In this document: positions 37,262-45,636 of the stretch, piece after piece | How positions within the stretch are numbered: the first letter of the stretch is position 1 | Layout of the letters: each line of letters begins with the position of its first letter | Origin: Muribaculaceae bacterium Isolate-110 (HZI) | Lineage (GTDB): Bacteria; Bacteroidota; Bacteroidia; Bacteroidales; Muribaculaceae | NCBI GenBank assembly: GCA_003762875.1 | Contig: RIBL01000002.1 | Span: 186,001-250,000, forward strand | Direction: 5' to 3' | DNA length: 64,000 nucleotides | The notes under the pieces: model-generated | What the model saw: the letters and a program-made list of their open reading frames with translations, nothing else | Databases searched by the model: none | Told to the model about the DNA's origin: nothing | Made by a program: the position numbers and the translations under genes

Positions 37262-38284
37262 TTAACGCTGTACGCGGCCGTTGGCGTTACCGCCGGCAAG
37301 CGACATTACTTCGTCAACCGACACAAGGTTGAAGTCGCCGGGGATAGTATGCTTGAGAGCGGATGCTGCTACGGCAAACTCGAGAGCTTCGCCCTGGTTG
37401 GGCATGGTGAGCAGACCGTGGATCACACCGCCGGAGAAAGAGTCGCCGCCACCTACGCGGTCGATGATGGGGTTGATGTCGTAACGCTTTGACTCGTAGA
37501 ACTCCTCGCCGTTGTAGATCATAGCCTTCCAGCCATTGTGAGTGGCTGAGAACGACTCGCGGAGTGTAGAGATGACATACTTGAAGCCAAACTCCTTGGC
37601 CATGGCCTTGAAGATGCCCTTGTAGCCTTCGGCGTTGGTCTCGCCACCCTCAACGTCAGCGTCGGGCTTGAAACCGAGGCAGAGCTCGGCGTCCTCTTCG
37701 TTGCCGATGCATACATCGACATACTGCATGAGGGGACGCATGATCGACTGAGCCTTCTCCTTGGTCCATAGCTTCTTGCGGAAGTTAAGGTCGACCGATA
37801 CAGTCACGCCGTGACGCTTTGCAGCCTCGCAGGCGAGACGGGTCAGCTCGGCAGCCTTGTCAGAGATGGCGGGGGTGATGCCGCTCCAGTGGAACCAGTC
37901 GGCACCCTCCATGATGGCGTCGAAGTCGAAATCTTCGGGATCGGCCTCGGAGATAGCCGAGTTGGCGCGGTCATAGATAACCTTGGAGGGGCGCATAGAT
38001 GCGCCGGTCTCGCAATAGTAGATGCCCACACGGTCACCGCCGCGGGCTATATGATCGGTGTGCACGCCGTAACGACGCAGAGCGTTGACGGCAGCCTGAC
38101 CGATCTCGTGCTTGGGGAGCTTGGACACGAAATAAGCATCGTGGCCATAGTTGGCGCAGCTTACGGCTACGTTGGCCTCGCCGCCACCCCAGATGACATC
38201 AAAATTGTCGACCTGCACGAAACGATAGTTTCCTGCGGGGGAAAGGCGAAGCATGATTTCGCCCAGTGTAACTACTTTACTCAT
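37262..38284 (-). CDS. kdgK: 2-keto-3-deoxygluconate kinase
   Basis: PfkB/ribokinase-family sugar kinase, 340 residues, expected to phosphorylate 2-keto-3-deoxygluconate to KDPG in uronate breakdown. Motifs: the start VVTLGEIMLRLSPAGNYRFV, the GGGEANVAVSCANYG substrate region, VSVDLNFRKKLW, the NEED segment and the catalytic/anion-hole motif DRVGGGDSFSGGVIHGL. Its place downstream of kduI and the permease supports this substrate over other PfkB sugars. The KDPG aldolase is not in the window. Confidence 0.9.
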   Translation of the reverse strand: MSKVVTLGEIMLRLSPAGNYRFVQVDNFDVIWGGGEANVAVSCANYGHDAYFVSKLPKHEIGQAAVNALRRYGVHTDHIARGGDRVGIYYCETGASMRPSKVIYDRANSAISEADPEDFDFDAIMEGADWFHWSGITPAISDKAAELTRLACEAAKRHGVTVSVDLNFRKKLWTKEKAQSIMRPLMQYVDVCIGNEEDAELCLGFKPDADVEGGETNAEGYKGIFKAMAKEFGFKYVISTLRESFSATHNGWKAMIYNGEEFYESKRYDINPIIDRVGGGDSFSGGVIHGLLTMPNQGEALEFAVAASALKHTIPGDFNLVSVDEVMSLAGGNANGRVQR

Positions 38285-38361
38285 GGTTTTGAATTTAATA
38301 TATTAATAGATTTGTGGTTGAAACTCTGATTGAGATTGCGAGGCGAGAGAAAGTGCCGGAG

Positions 38362-39693
38362 TCAGCCTTCGCGTCCGGCATCGTCGGCGTCAAGACCCTC
38401 CATGAGTTTCTTGGCATCGACATAACGGGCTATGCCCTCGGCGACCCGCTTGGCATCCTGCATGGCATGGACCACCGTGGCGGGACGGTTGGTGACATCG
38501 CCGCCGGCAAAGACACCGCGGCGCGTGGTCATACCATAGGGCACTTCGCGCGTGAGGACGTAGCCTTTGGCATCGACATCAATGCCTTCAGTGGTCGAAA
38601 CGATGCGCGAGGCCGGGGCACTGCCCACTGCCATTATCACGCGGTCGACGGGCATAACTACCGATGTATCGCCGGTCTTGACGGTGATGTTACGGAGACG
38701 GTCATTGTCACCGCCCTCGATGTGCGTCACTGATGACTGCCACATGAACTTCACTCCCTCGGCCACAGCGTCGTCATACTCGGCACGCAACGCGCTCATG
38801 TCGTTGACGGTGCGATGATAGATGACTGTTACCTCGGAAGAACCCATGCGCAGAGCGGTACGGGCGGCATCGATGGCTGTATTGCCGCAGCCTATGACGG
38901 CTACTCTATCGCCGTCGCCGACAATTACTTCGCGACGGTCGATACATCCCGACTGATAGAGGCTCACGCGACGCAGAAACCATATGGCCTGGCGCACTCC
39001 GGGGTGGTCTATGCCCTCGATGGGGAGCTTTTTGGGGCGACCGGTGCCGGTGCCCATGAAGATGGCATCGAAACCTTTGGCAAACAGGTCGTCGATGGTG
39101 TAATCGCGTCCGATGGTGGTCTGGAGATGAAATTTCACACCGAGATTTTCGATTTTCTTAATCTCGCGGCGCACCACTTCCTTGGGCAGACGATATTCGG
39201 GTATGCCGAACATCAGCACACCACCGGGCTCAGGCTCCATCTCGAAAATCTCCACGCTGTAACCTTTGCGCGAGAGATCGCCGGCAATAGTCAGACCGGC
39301 AGGGCCGCTGCCTATGACGGCTACTGAGCCGCGGGTCTTTTCGGGAATGGCTTCGTGGGTGAGACATGCCTTGCTGTCAAAGTCGGCTACGAAACGCTCG
39401 AGTTTGCCGATGTTGATGTGCTTGCCGGCCTTGCGGAGCACACACGCGCCCTCGCACTGACGCTCATGACCACACACGCGGCCACACACGGCGGGGAGGT
39501 TGCTGCGCGCGTTGATGATAGCCATCGAGTTGCCAAAGTTACCTTTGGCAAGCTCGGCTATCCACTCGGGGATGTCGTTGCTGATGGGACATCCTTTCTT
39601 GCAGGATGGCACTTTGCAGTGAAGGCATCTTTGGGCCTCACGCACGGCCTCGGCAAGCGTATAGTTTTCGGAGACTTCCTTAAACTCGTTCAT
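38362..39693 (-). CDS. GltD/NfnB-like iron-sulfur flavoprotein, second paralogue
   Basis: A 443-residue FAD/NAD(P)H oxidoreductase related to glutamate synthase small subunit. It has Fe-S cysteines (CLHCKVPSCKKGCP, CGRVCGHERQCEGAC), FAD motif VAVIGSGPAGLTIAGDLSRK, NAD(P) motif VAVIGCGNTAIDAARTALR and the C-terminal FAGGDVTNRPATVVHAMQDA. It starts only 7 bases after the kduI stop and lies before kdgK, so it travels with uronate catabolism rather than with a partner subunit. Unlike the copy at 30792 it has no adjacent NfnA-like gene. A redox job linked to KduD cofactor balance is possible but not shown. Confidence 0.85.
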   Translation of the reverse strand: MNEFKEVSENYTLAEAVREAQRCLHCKVPSCKKGCPISNDIPEWIAELAKGNFGNSMAIINARSNLPAVCGRVCGHERQCEGACVLRKAGKHINIGKLERFVADFDSKACLTHEAIPEKTRGSVAVIGSGPAGLTIAGDLSRKGYSVEIFEMEPEPGGVLMFGIPEYRLPKEVVRREIKKIENLGVKFHLQTTIGRDYTIDDLFAKGFDAIFMGTGTGRPKKLPIEGIDHPGVRQAIWFLRRVSLYQSGCIDRREVIVGDGDRVAVIGCGNTAIDAARTALRMGSSEVTVIYHRTVNDMSALRAEYDDAVAEGVKFMWQSSVTHIEGGDNDRLRNITVKTGDTSVVMPVDRVIMAVGSAPASRIVSTTEGIDVDAKGYVLTREVPYGMTTRRGVFAGGDVTNRPATVVHAMQDAKRVAEGIARYVDAKKLMEGLDADDAGREG

Positions 39694-39700
39694 TTACAGA

Positions 39701-40621
39701 CTATTTCATTTCAAGATAGGTCACCTTATCCATGTCGCCATAGTTAAGGTTTTCGCCACCCATGCCCCATATGAACATGTAGTTGGATGTACCGGCGGCG
39801 GCATGTATCGACCACTCGGGCGAGATGATGGCCTGCTCATTGTGGAGCCATACGATGCGGTTTTCCTTGGGCTCACCCATGAAGTGACACACGGCGTTGC
39901 CTTCGGGGACGTTGAAATAGAAATAGGCCTCGACGCGACGGTCGTGAGTGTGGGCGGGCATGGTATTCCATACGCTGCCGGGCTTGAGTTCGGTCAGACC
40001 CATCTGGAGCTGGCACGGACCCTCTTCGAGCACATTGTTGACAATGAGCTGGTTGATGACGCGGTCGTTGCTCTCCTCCATCTTGCCTGCGGCGAAACTA
40101 TTGGCCTTGATAGAGCCTTTGCGTCCGTCGATGGTGATGAGCTGGGTCTTGTAGGCCTTGTGGGCTGTAGTGGAGTTGAGATAGAATTTGGCGGGATTGG
40201 AAGCGTCCTTGCTGCGGAAGGTCACTTTCTTGTTGCCGCGGCCTACATAGAGAGCGTCCTTGAAGTGGAGCTCGTAGTCCTTGCCGTCAACATTGACAAT
40301 GCCGTCGCCACCTATATTAATTACACCGAGCTCGCGACGCTCAAGGAAGTATTCGGCCTTGAGGGGGTCGATGGTCTCAAGTTCCACGACTTTGGTCACG
40401 GGCACCACGCCGCCGTAGATTAGACGGTCATACATGGTGTAGGTGAGGTTGATCTTGTCCTGCTCCATGACTTTGGGCATCATGAAGCGTTCGCGGAGCT
40501 GGGTCGTGTCGTAATGCTTAACGTCGTCGGGATGACAGGCGCGGAGCACTGTATAGTCGGTCTGAGCCATAGCTGAGATTGAGGCTAATGCGAGTGATAC
40601 GGTTAGATATATTTTTTTCAT
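39701..40621 (-). CDS. kduI: 5-keto-4-deoxyuronate isomerase with a signal peptide
   Basis: Cupin-fold isomerase converting 5-keto-4-deoxyuronate (from unsaturated galacturonate or glucuronate) to 3-deoxy-D-glycero-2,5-hexodiulosonate. The zinc-site motif [13 protein letters not shown] and later [20 protein letters not shown] give the expected ligands. Family traits [20 protein letters not shown] and [16 protein letters not shown] are present. The protein is 306 residues, about 28 longer than the E. coli enzyme, and the extra part is a clear signal peptide ([20 protein letters not shown]). KduI is normally cytoplasmic, so this one is probably periplasmic. It lies 30 bases after the permease gene and directly before the flavoprotein. 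Confidence 0.93.
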   Translation of the reverse strand: MKKIYLTVSLALASISAMAQTDYTVLRACHPDDVKHYDTTQLRERFMMPKVMEQDKINLTYTMYDRLIYGGVVPVTKVVELETIDPLKAEYFLERRELGVINIGGDGIVNVDGKDYELHFKDALYVGRGNKKVTFRSKDASNPAKFYLNSTTAHKAYKTQLITIDGRKGSIKANSFAAGKMEESNDRVINQLIVNNVLEEGPCQLQMGLTELKPGSVWNTMPAHTHDRRVEAYFYFNVPEGNAVCHFMGEPKENRIVWLHNEQAIISPEWSIHAAAGTSNYMFIWGMGGENLNYGDMDKVTYLEMK

Positions 40622-40651
40622 ATTGAGATAAAGAGGTTTTGACGTTGTTTT

Positions 40652-42073
40652 TTATTCCATGGTCTGGAGCGTATCGGCATCCTTTGCGACCATAGCTTTC
40701 TGGTTGCGGAGGATATTAACGCGGTTCCATATCATAAGCGCGAGTGTCACGAGCACGAGTATGCCGGCTCCAATCCATTTAAGGCTGATGGAGCACTGAT
40801 AGATTACCCATGCAAGGGGGCTTGAGGCGAAGTCGAGGCTGCCGCCGTCAAAGTTTGCGGGGATGGCCACTGCTGCGTCGCCCGTCACTGCATACACGTC
40901 CTTGGCCGCAAGGGTGAAGGCGGGCGCGAGGTTGGTGACGAGATAGAGTCCGACGGTGAGCACTACGAGTCCGATGATGAATGTCTTGACCACACTGCCC
41001 TTGGTGTAGGGAAGCACAAGTGGGAAGACGTAGAACATGCCGGCCAGCGATGCCAGAGGCAGGAACTGGTTGCCGGGGAGCACTACGGCAAGGATGAGGG
41101 TCACGGGGATGAGGAGTATCGACACCACGAGCGTGGTGGGGTGACCGATGACGAGGGCGGGTGTCATGCCGATGTTAAGGCCGTCGGCTCCCTTGAATTT
41201 GCGTGCAATGAGCGAGCGTGTGGCTTCGCTTATGGGGCGTAGTCCTTCGATGAAGAGTACGGTCACGCGGGGGATGAGTTCCATGACGGCTCCCATCTTG
41301 ATGCCAAGACCGAGGATGTATGGTATCTTGTCGACAATCTCGGTCCAGCTTTTGCAGGTGAGGCATCCAATGGCTACGCCTACCACTACTCCGAGGAAAA
41401 GCGGCTCACCGAGGAGACCGAATTTCTTTTTCAAGCCTTCGGCATCGACTTCAATCTTGTTCATGCCGGGGATGGCGTCAAGACCCTTGTTGATGGCCCA
41501 GGCGAAGGGTACGAAGCCGGCGCAGAATGGCTGCGGGATGGATATACCGTCCATGTCTTTGTAGAATCCCTGAAATTTCTTGGCTGTCACATCAGCTATA
41601 ATCAATGTGAGGATGTAGCAGATGATGGCCCCGAAGAATCCCCAGGCAAGCGATTCGCTGGCGAAGTAGATAACGGCTCCGATAAATGCGAAGTGCCAGT
41701 AGTTCCAGAGGTCGATATTGACGGTGCGTGTGGTCTTGGTAAGCAACATGAGTATGTTGACTCCGAGACACACAGGGATGATGAAGGCTCCGACCGCAGT
41801 GTTGTAGGCTACCGATGCGGCTGCTGGCCATCCCATGTCGAAGACTTTGAGCTGGAGGTCATAGATGTTGACCACTGTGTCAAGTGCCGGACCGAGAGCT
41901 GAGGTAAGCAGAGCGGTAACGATGGAGAGTCCCACGAATCCGACTCCGACTTTGAGTCCCGACTTGAGCGCATCGCCAAACTTGATGCCTATACACAATC
42001 CTAAAATCGTGAATATCACAGGCATCATCACCGCAGCACCAAGGCCGATTATGTATGCAAAAATTTGTTCCAA
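40652..42073 (-). CDS. Galactitol-PTS-IIC-like permease without PTS partners
   Basis: A 473-residue polytopic membrane protein with ten or more helices, resembling the membrane component (EIIC, GatC type) of the galactitol phosphotransferase system: MPVIFTILGLCIGIKFGDAL, KSGLKVGVGFVGLSIVTALL, VYDLQLKVFDMGWPAA-like segment, NYWHFAFIGAVIYFASESLA and LNIGMTPALVIGHPTTLVVS. No IIA, IIB, HPr or enzyme I is present in the window, and PTS systems are generally absent from Bacteroidales. It most likely works as a non-phosphorylating transporter. Position immediately before kduI suggests a deoxy-ketouronate or KDG substrate (inference). Confidence 0.82.
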   Translation of the reverse strand: MEQIFAYIIGLGAAVMMPVIFTILGLCIGIKFGDALKSGLKVGVGFVGLSIVTALLTSALGPALDTVVNIYDLQLKVFDMGWPAAASVAYNTAVGAFIIPVCLGVNILMLLTKTTRTVNIDLWNYWHFAFIGAVIYFASESLAWGFFGAIICYILTLIIADVTAKKFQGFYKDMDGISIPQPFCAGFVPFAWAINKGLDAIPGMNKIEVDAEGLKKKFGLLGEPLFLGVVVGVAIGCLTCKSWTEIVDKIPYILGLGIKMGAVMELIPRVTVLFIEGLRPISEATRSLIARKFKGADGLNIGMTPALVIGHPTTLVVSILLIPVTLILAVVLPGNQFLPLASLAGMFYVFPLVLPYTKGSVVKTFIIGLVVLTVGLYLVTNLAPAFTLAAKDVYAVTGDAAVAIPANFDGGSLDFASSPLAWVIYQCSISLKWIGAGILVLVTLALMIWNRVNILRNQKAMVAKDADTLQTME

Positions 42074-42188
42074 ATTTTTAGAGTTAAAAAAGGTGAAAGT
42101 TTAAAGTTTATGTAGTGATGGTTTAGGATTTATCGCCAAATAATTAGAGTTTTTTATCGGGCACGCATGTGTTTTCAGACTATTTGCT

Positions 42189-42196
42189 TACATTTG
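42189..42196 (+). promoter_or_regulatory. -7 element of the four-helix-bundle gene
   Basis: TACATTTG then C matches TAnnTTTG, 23 bases before the ATG at 42220. Confidence 0.5.
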
Positions 42197-42219
42197 CGAA
42201 AACACATTATGCTATCAAT

Positions 42220-42620
42220 ATGGATTTTAGTTTTGAACGATTGACCGTATGGCAGAAATCACTACTGCTTGTAAAGAAAATTTATGCCATAACCAATAAT
42301 TTTACCGACAGGGAGAAATTCGGACTCACCGACCAGATGCGCAGGGCGGCAGTGTCGATATCCTCCAATTTAGCTGAAGGCTCAGGCCGCATATCCACCA
42401 AAGAAAGGTGCACATCTGCGAGATTTCCTATGGCTCGCTGATGGAAGTCATGTGTCAGCTTATATTGTCAAAAGACCTCGTGCTGATTTCCGACGAGACC
42501 ATCAGCGAGACACGACCTATGATTGAAGACATCGGCAATATGCTGAGTGCCTATCGTCGCGCACTGTTCAAATCCATACAATTATACACAATAAATGTAT
42601 CTCTAAACTTTAAACTTTAA
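42220..42620 (+). pseudogene. Four-helix-bundle (S23-type) protein gene with a frameshift
   Basis: The N-terminal 60 residues are typical of the four-helix-bundle/S23 family (FERLTVWQKSLLLVKKIYAI, GLTDQMRRAAVSISSNLAEG, SGRIST). After ISTKE the frame changes near 42400-42410: the expected continuation KVHICEISYGSLMEVMCQLI lies one frame over and runs to 42620. A single missing A in a GAAAGG tract would explain it. It lies on the opposite strand between kduD and the permease, interrupting the uronate cluster. Function of the family is unknown. Homopolymer sequencing error is a real alternative to a pseudogene. Confidence 0.75.
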
Positions 42621-42647
42621 GCCCTAAACTCCCTAAGTATGCTCCGC

Positions 42648-43442
42648 CTACTTAGGTTGCTTTCCGATATAGGCGAGAATGCCGCCGTCGACGTAGAGCA
42701 CGTGGCCGTTGACGAAGTCAGAGGCGTCGGAGGCAAGGAAAACGGCGGGCCCCATAAGATCCTCGGGGGTGCCCCAGCGGGCTGCGGGGGTCTTGGAGAT
42801 GATGAACTGGTCAAAGGGATGACGGCTGCCGTCGGGCTGAAGCTCGCGCAGAGGTGCGGTCTGCTCGGTGGCTATGTAGCCGGGGCCGATGCCGTTGCAC
42901 TGGATGTTGTATTCGCCAAACTCGGAGCAGATGTTGCGTGTGAGCATCTTCAGGCCACCCTTTGCGGCTGCATACGCGCTCACAGTCTCGCGGCCGAGCT
43001 CGCTCATCATGGAGCAGACGTTGATGATTTTGCCGTGACCTTTCTTAATCATGCCGGGGATCACTGCCTTGGCGCAGATGTAGGGGGCGATAAGGTCTAC
43101 GTCAACCACACGACGGAAGTCCTCGACATCCATCTCGGTCATGGGTATGCGCTTGATTATGCCGGCATTATTGACAAGAATATCGATTGTGCCTACCGTA
43201 GCCTCGATGTCGGCCACCATGGCCTTGACAGCTTGCTCGTCGGTAACGTCACAGAGATAGCCTTTTGCTTCTATGCCGAGCTCCTTATATGCTTTGAGTC
43301 CGCGGTCTACAGTCTCCTGACGCGAGCAGTTGAATACGATTTTTGCACCGGCTTCGGCGTATGCCTGAGCTATGGCAAGGCCTATTCCATAGGCTCCTCC
43401 TGTGACGAGGGCCACTTTGCCCTCCAATGAAAAATTCACCAT
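42648..43442 (-). CDS. kduD: 2-deoxy-D-gluconate 3-dehydrogenase / KDG 5-dehydrogenase type SDR
   Basis: A 264-residue short-chain dehydrogenase, expected to reduce 3-deoxy-D-glycero-2,5-hexodiulosonate to 2-keto-3-deoxygluconate with NAD(P)H. Motifs: VALVTGGAYGIGLAIAQAYA (cofactor loop), LVNNAGIIKRIPM, NVCSMMSELG with the catalytic Ser, and SAYAAAKGGLKML with Tyr-xxx-Lys. The IIKRIPMTEMDVEDFRRV and CNGIGPGYIATEQTAPLRE segments and the C-terminal LASDASDFVNGHVLYVDGG agree with KduD. It has no signal peptide, so it is cytoplasmic, in contrast to the KduI here. It has its own promoter and is separated from the rest of the cluster by the four-helix-bundle gene. Confidence 0.9.
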   Translation of the reverse strand: MVNFSLEGKVALVTGGAYGIGLAIAQAYAEAGAKIVFNCSRQETVDRGLKAYKELGIEAKGYLCDVTDEQAVKAMVADIEATVGTIDILVNNAGIIKRIPMTEMDVEDFRRVVDVDLIAPYICAKAVIPGMIKKGHGKIINVCSMMSELGRETVSAYAAAKGGLKMLTRNICSEFGEYNIQCNGIGPGYIATEQTAPLRELQPDGSRHPFDQFIISKTPAARWGTPEDLMGPAVFLASDASDFVNGHVLYVDGGILAYIGKQPK

Positions 43443-43505
43443 TTGTTAATAGTATTAGTCAATTGTTTTTTTGATATTATCTTAAGGCATATACGTATTA
43501 GCTCA

Positions 43506-43513
43506 CAAAGTTA
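43506..43513 (-). promoter_or_regulatory. -7 element of kduD
   Basis: On the minus strand TAACTTTG matches the consensus, 64 bases before the kduD start. Confidence 0.5.
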
Positions 43514-43578
43514 CTCAATTTTACACGAAAATATGAACATATAACCCTATATTTTTTCTTTTTTTAGTAAAACGTTTG

Positions 43579-43586
43579 TACATTTG
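43579..43586 (+). promoter_or_regulatory. -7 element of fbp
   Basis: TACATTTG then C matches TAnnTTTG, 29 bases before the fbp ATG. It implies that translation starts at 43615 rather than at the in-frame ATG at 43576, which would lie upstream of the transcript start. Confidence 0.55.
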
Positions 43587-43614
43587 CGACATCATACCCG
43601 AATCATATCAACTT

Positions 43615-45621
43615 ATGACACTGCATACTCAAAATGTCACTCCCCAGGATGTAGAGAACGACCGCCGCATACTCGAACTCCTGGCTCAGACGTTTCCCAA
43701 CATAAGCGCGGCAAGCACCGAAATCATCAATCTCGAGGCGATACTCAATCTGCCCAAGGGTACCGAGCATTTCGTGGCCGACCTGCACGGCGAGCATGAG
43801 GCGTTTCTGCATATACTCAAGAACGCTTCGGGCAACATCAAGCGCAAGGTCACCGACATATTTGGGACAACGATGCTGGACAGCGAGATACGCCAGTTGT
43901 GCGCGCTCATCTATTATCCCGAAGAGAAGCTCCAGAGCATCAAGGCCATACAGTCGGACCTCGAGGGTTTTTACAACATCACGCTCCACAAGCTGGTGAC
44001 CGTGTGTCGGAGCGTGTCGTCGAAATATACCCGCTCGAAGGTGAGAAAGGCTCTGCCGCGCGAGTATTCCTATATAATAGAGGAGCTGCTCCATGAGTCG
44101 GGCGGCGAATATGACAAGCAGGCCTATTTCAACCGCATCGTGGAGACCATCATCTCGACTGGTCAGGCCGAGCCGTTCATCATATCCATTTGCAACGTCA
44201 TACAGAAACTCAGCATCGACCAACTGCACATACTCGGCGACGTGTATGACCGCGGACCGGGCGCGCACATAATCATGGACACACTGTGTCGATACGGCAA
44301 CTGGGACATACAGTGGGGCAATCACGACATTGTGTGGATGGGTGCGGCCGCCGGCAATGACGCGTGCATAGCCAATGTGCTGAGGCTGTCGCTGCGCTAT
44401 GGCAATCTGGCCACGCTCGAGGACGGATATGGCATTAATCTTATGCCGCTGGCCACGTTTGCGATGGAGACTTATGACGATGACCCGTGCACTGAATTTG
44501 AGACCCGTTCGACCGACGAGAGTAATGTGCATACACCCAAGACGCTCAAGCTGCTGGCCAAGATGCACAAGGCAATATCAATCATACAGTTCAAACTCGA
44601 GGGCGCGCTTATAGAAAGCCACCCGGAGTGGAACATGGACCATCGACGTCTGCTCCACCGCATCGATCGCGAGAAGAGCACGGTAAGAATCGACGGGACC
44701 ACTTATGAGATGTGTGACACTCTGCTGCCCACCGTCGACCCGGCCGACCCCTATAGCCTGACTCCCGAGGAACTGCACCTGGTGCATAAGCTCCACCACT
44801 CGTTTACGGTGAGCACAAGTCTGAGGCGACACATGGACGCCTTGCTGTCGCATGGCTGCATGTATGGTCTATGCAACAATAATCTGCTCTTTCACGCATC
44901 CATGCCGCTCAATGAGGACGGGTCGCTCAAGGAGGTCGAAGTCAACGGTGCGAAATATAAAGGCAAGGCTCTGATGACCGCCATAGGGATGCTGCTACGT
45001 TCGGCCTTCAACGAGGACACTCCGGCCGCCGAGCGTGAGTATGCCCGCGACTTCTACTGGTACATGTGGTGTGGCCCCGACTCGCCGCTCTATGACAAGG
45101 AGCGCATGACCACCTTCGAGCGTTATTTCATCAAGGACTCCGAGTCGCACAAGGAGGGCAAAGGCTGGTATTACAAGCTGCGCGAGAACGAGCAGGTGTG
45201 TGACATGATACTCGATGAGTTTGGTGCTGAAGGCTCCGACCGCCATATCATCAACGGCCACGTGCCCGTGCGCACCGGCAAAGGCGAGAGCCCGATACGC
45301 GCCGGCGGCCGCTTGATGGTCATCGACGGAGGCTTTGCCAAGGCTTATCACAAGACTACCGGCATAGCTGGCTACACGCTGATATATCACAGCAGCAACT
45401 TCGAGCTGGTGGAGCATGAGCCATTCACTTCGGTCGAAGAGGCCGTGAACAACGGCACCGACATCGTGCGCACCACTAAGATGGTCGAGCAGACCGCCAG
45501 ACGCAAGTGTGTGCGCGACACCGACAAGGGTCTTGTGCTGCAAAGCCAGATTGACGAGCTGTCGGAGCTGCTCTATGCATTTCGCCACGGCATGATCAAA
45601 GAGATGCCCATGCGCCGATAA
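43615..45621 (+). CDS. fbp: Fructose-1,6-bisphosphatase, class III
   Basis: Gluconeogenic phosphatase, 668 residues, the large class III type of Firmicutes and Bacteroidetes with a metallophosphatase core. Metal-site motifs appear in order: HFVADLHGEHEAFLHIL, HILGDVYDRGPGAHIIMD, IQWGNHDIVWMGAAAGN and IINGHVPVRTGKGESP, followed by RLMVIDGGFAKAYHKTTGIA. The start MTLHTQNVTPQDVEND was chosen because the promoter lies downstream of the earlier ATG. It is convergent with the small outer-membrane protein gene, 15 bases apart. With the nearby pfp it covers the fructose-6-phosphate/fructose-1,6-bisphosphate step. Confidence 0.97.
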   Translation: MTLHTQNVTPQDVENDRRILELLAQTFPNISAASTEIINLEAILNLPKGTEHFVADLHGEHEAFLHILKNASGNIKRKVTDIFGTTMLDSEIRQLCALIYYPEEKLQSIKAIQSDLEGFYNITLHKLVTVCRSVSSKYTRSKVRKALPREYSYIIEELLHESGGEYDKQAYFNRIVETIISTGQAEPFIISICNVIQKLSIDQLHILGDVYDRGPGAHIIMDTLCRYGNWDIQWGNHDIVWMGAAAGNDACIANVLRLSLRYGNLATLEDGYGINLMPLATFAMETYDDDPCTEFETRSTDESNVHTPKTLKLLAKMHKAISIIQFKLEGALIESHPEWNMDHRRLLHRIDREKSTVRIDGTTYEMCDTLLPTVDPADPYSLTPEELHLVHKLHHSFTVSTSLRRHMDALLSHGCMYGLCNNNLLFHASMPLNEDGSLKEVEVNGAKYKGKALMTAIGMLLRSAFNEDTPAAEREYARDFYWYMWCGPDSPLYDKERMTTFERYFIKDSESHKEGKGWYYKLRENEQVCDMILDEFGAEGSDRHIINGHVPVRTGKGESPIRAGGRLMVIDGGFAKAYHKTTGIAGYTLIYHSSNFELVEHEPFTSVEEAVNNGTDIVRTTKMVEQTARRKCVRDTDKGLVLQSQIDELSELLYAFRHGMIKEMPMRR

Positions 45622-45636
45622 TAACATCACTCCACC

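Noticed and set aside
43576-43614. Upstream ATG for fbp giving 13 extra residues
   Set aside because: The -7 element at 43579-43586 places the transcript start after this ATG.
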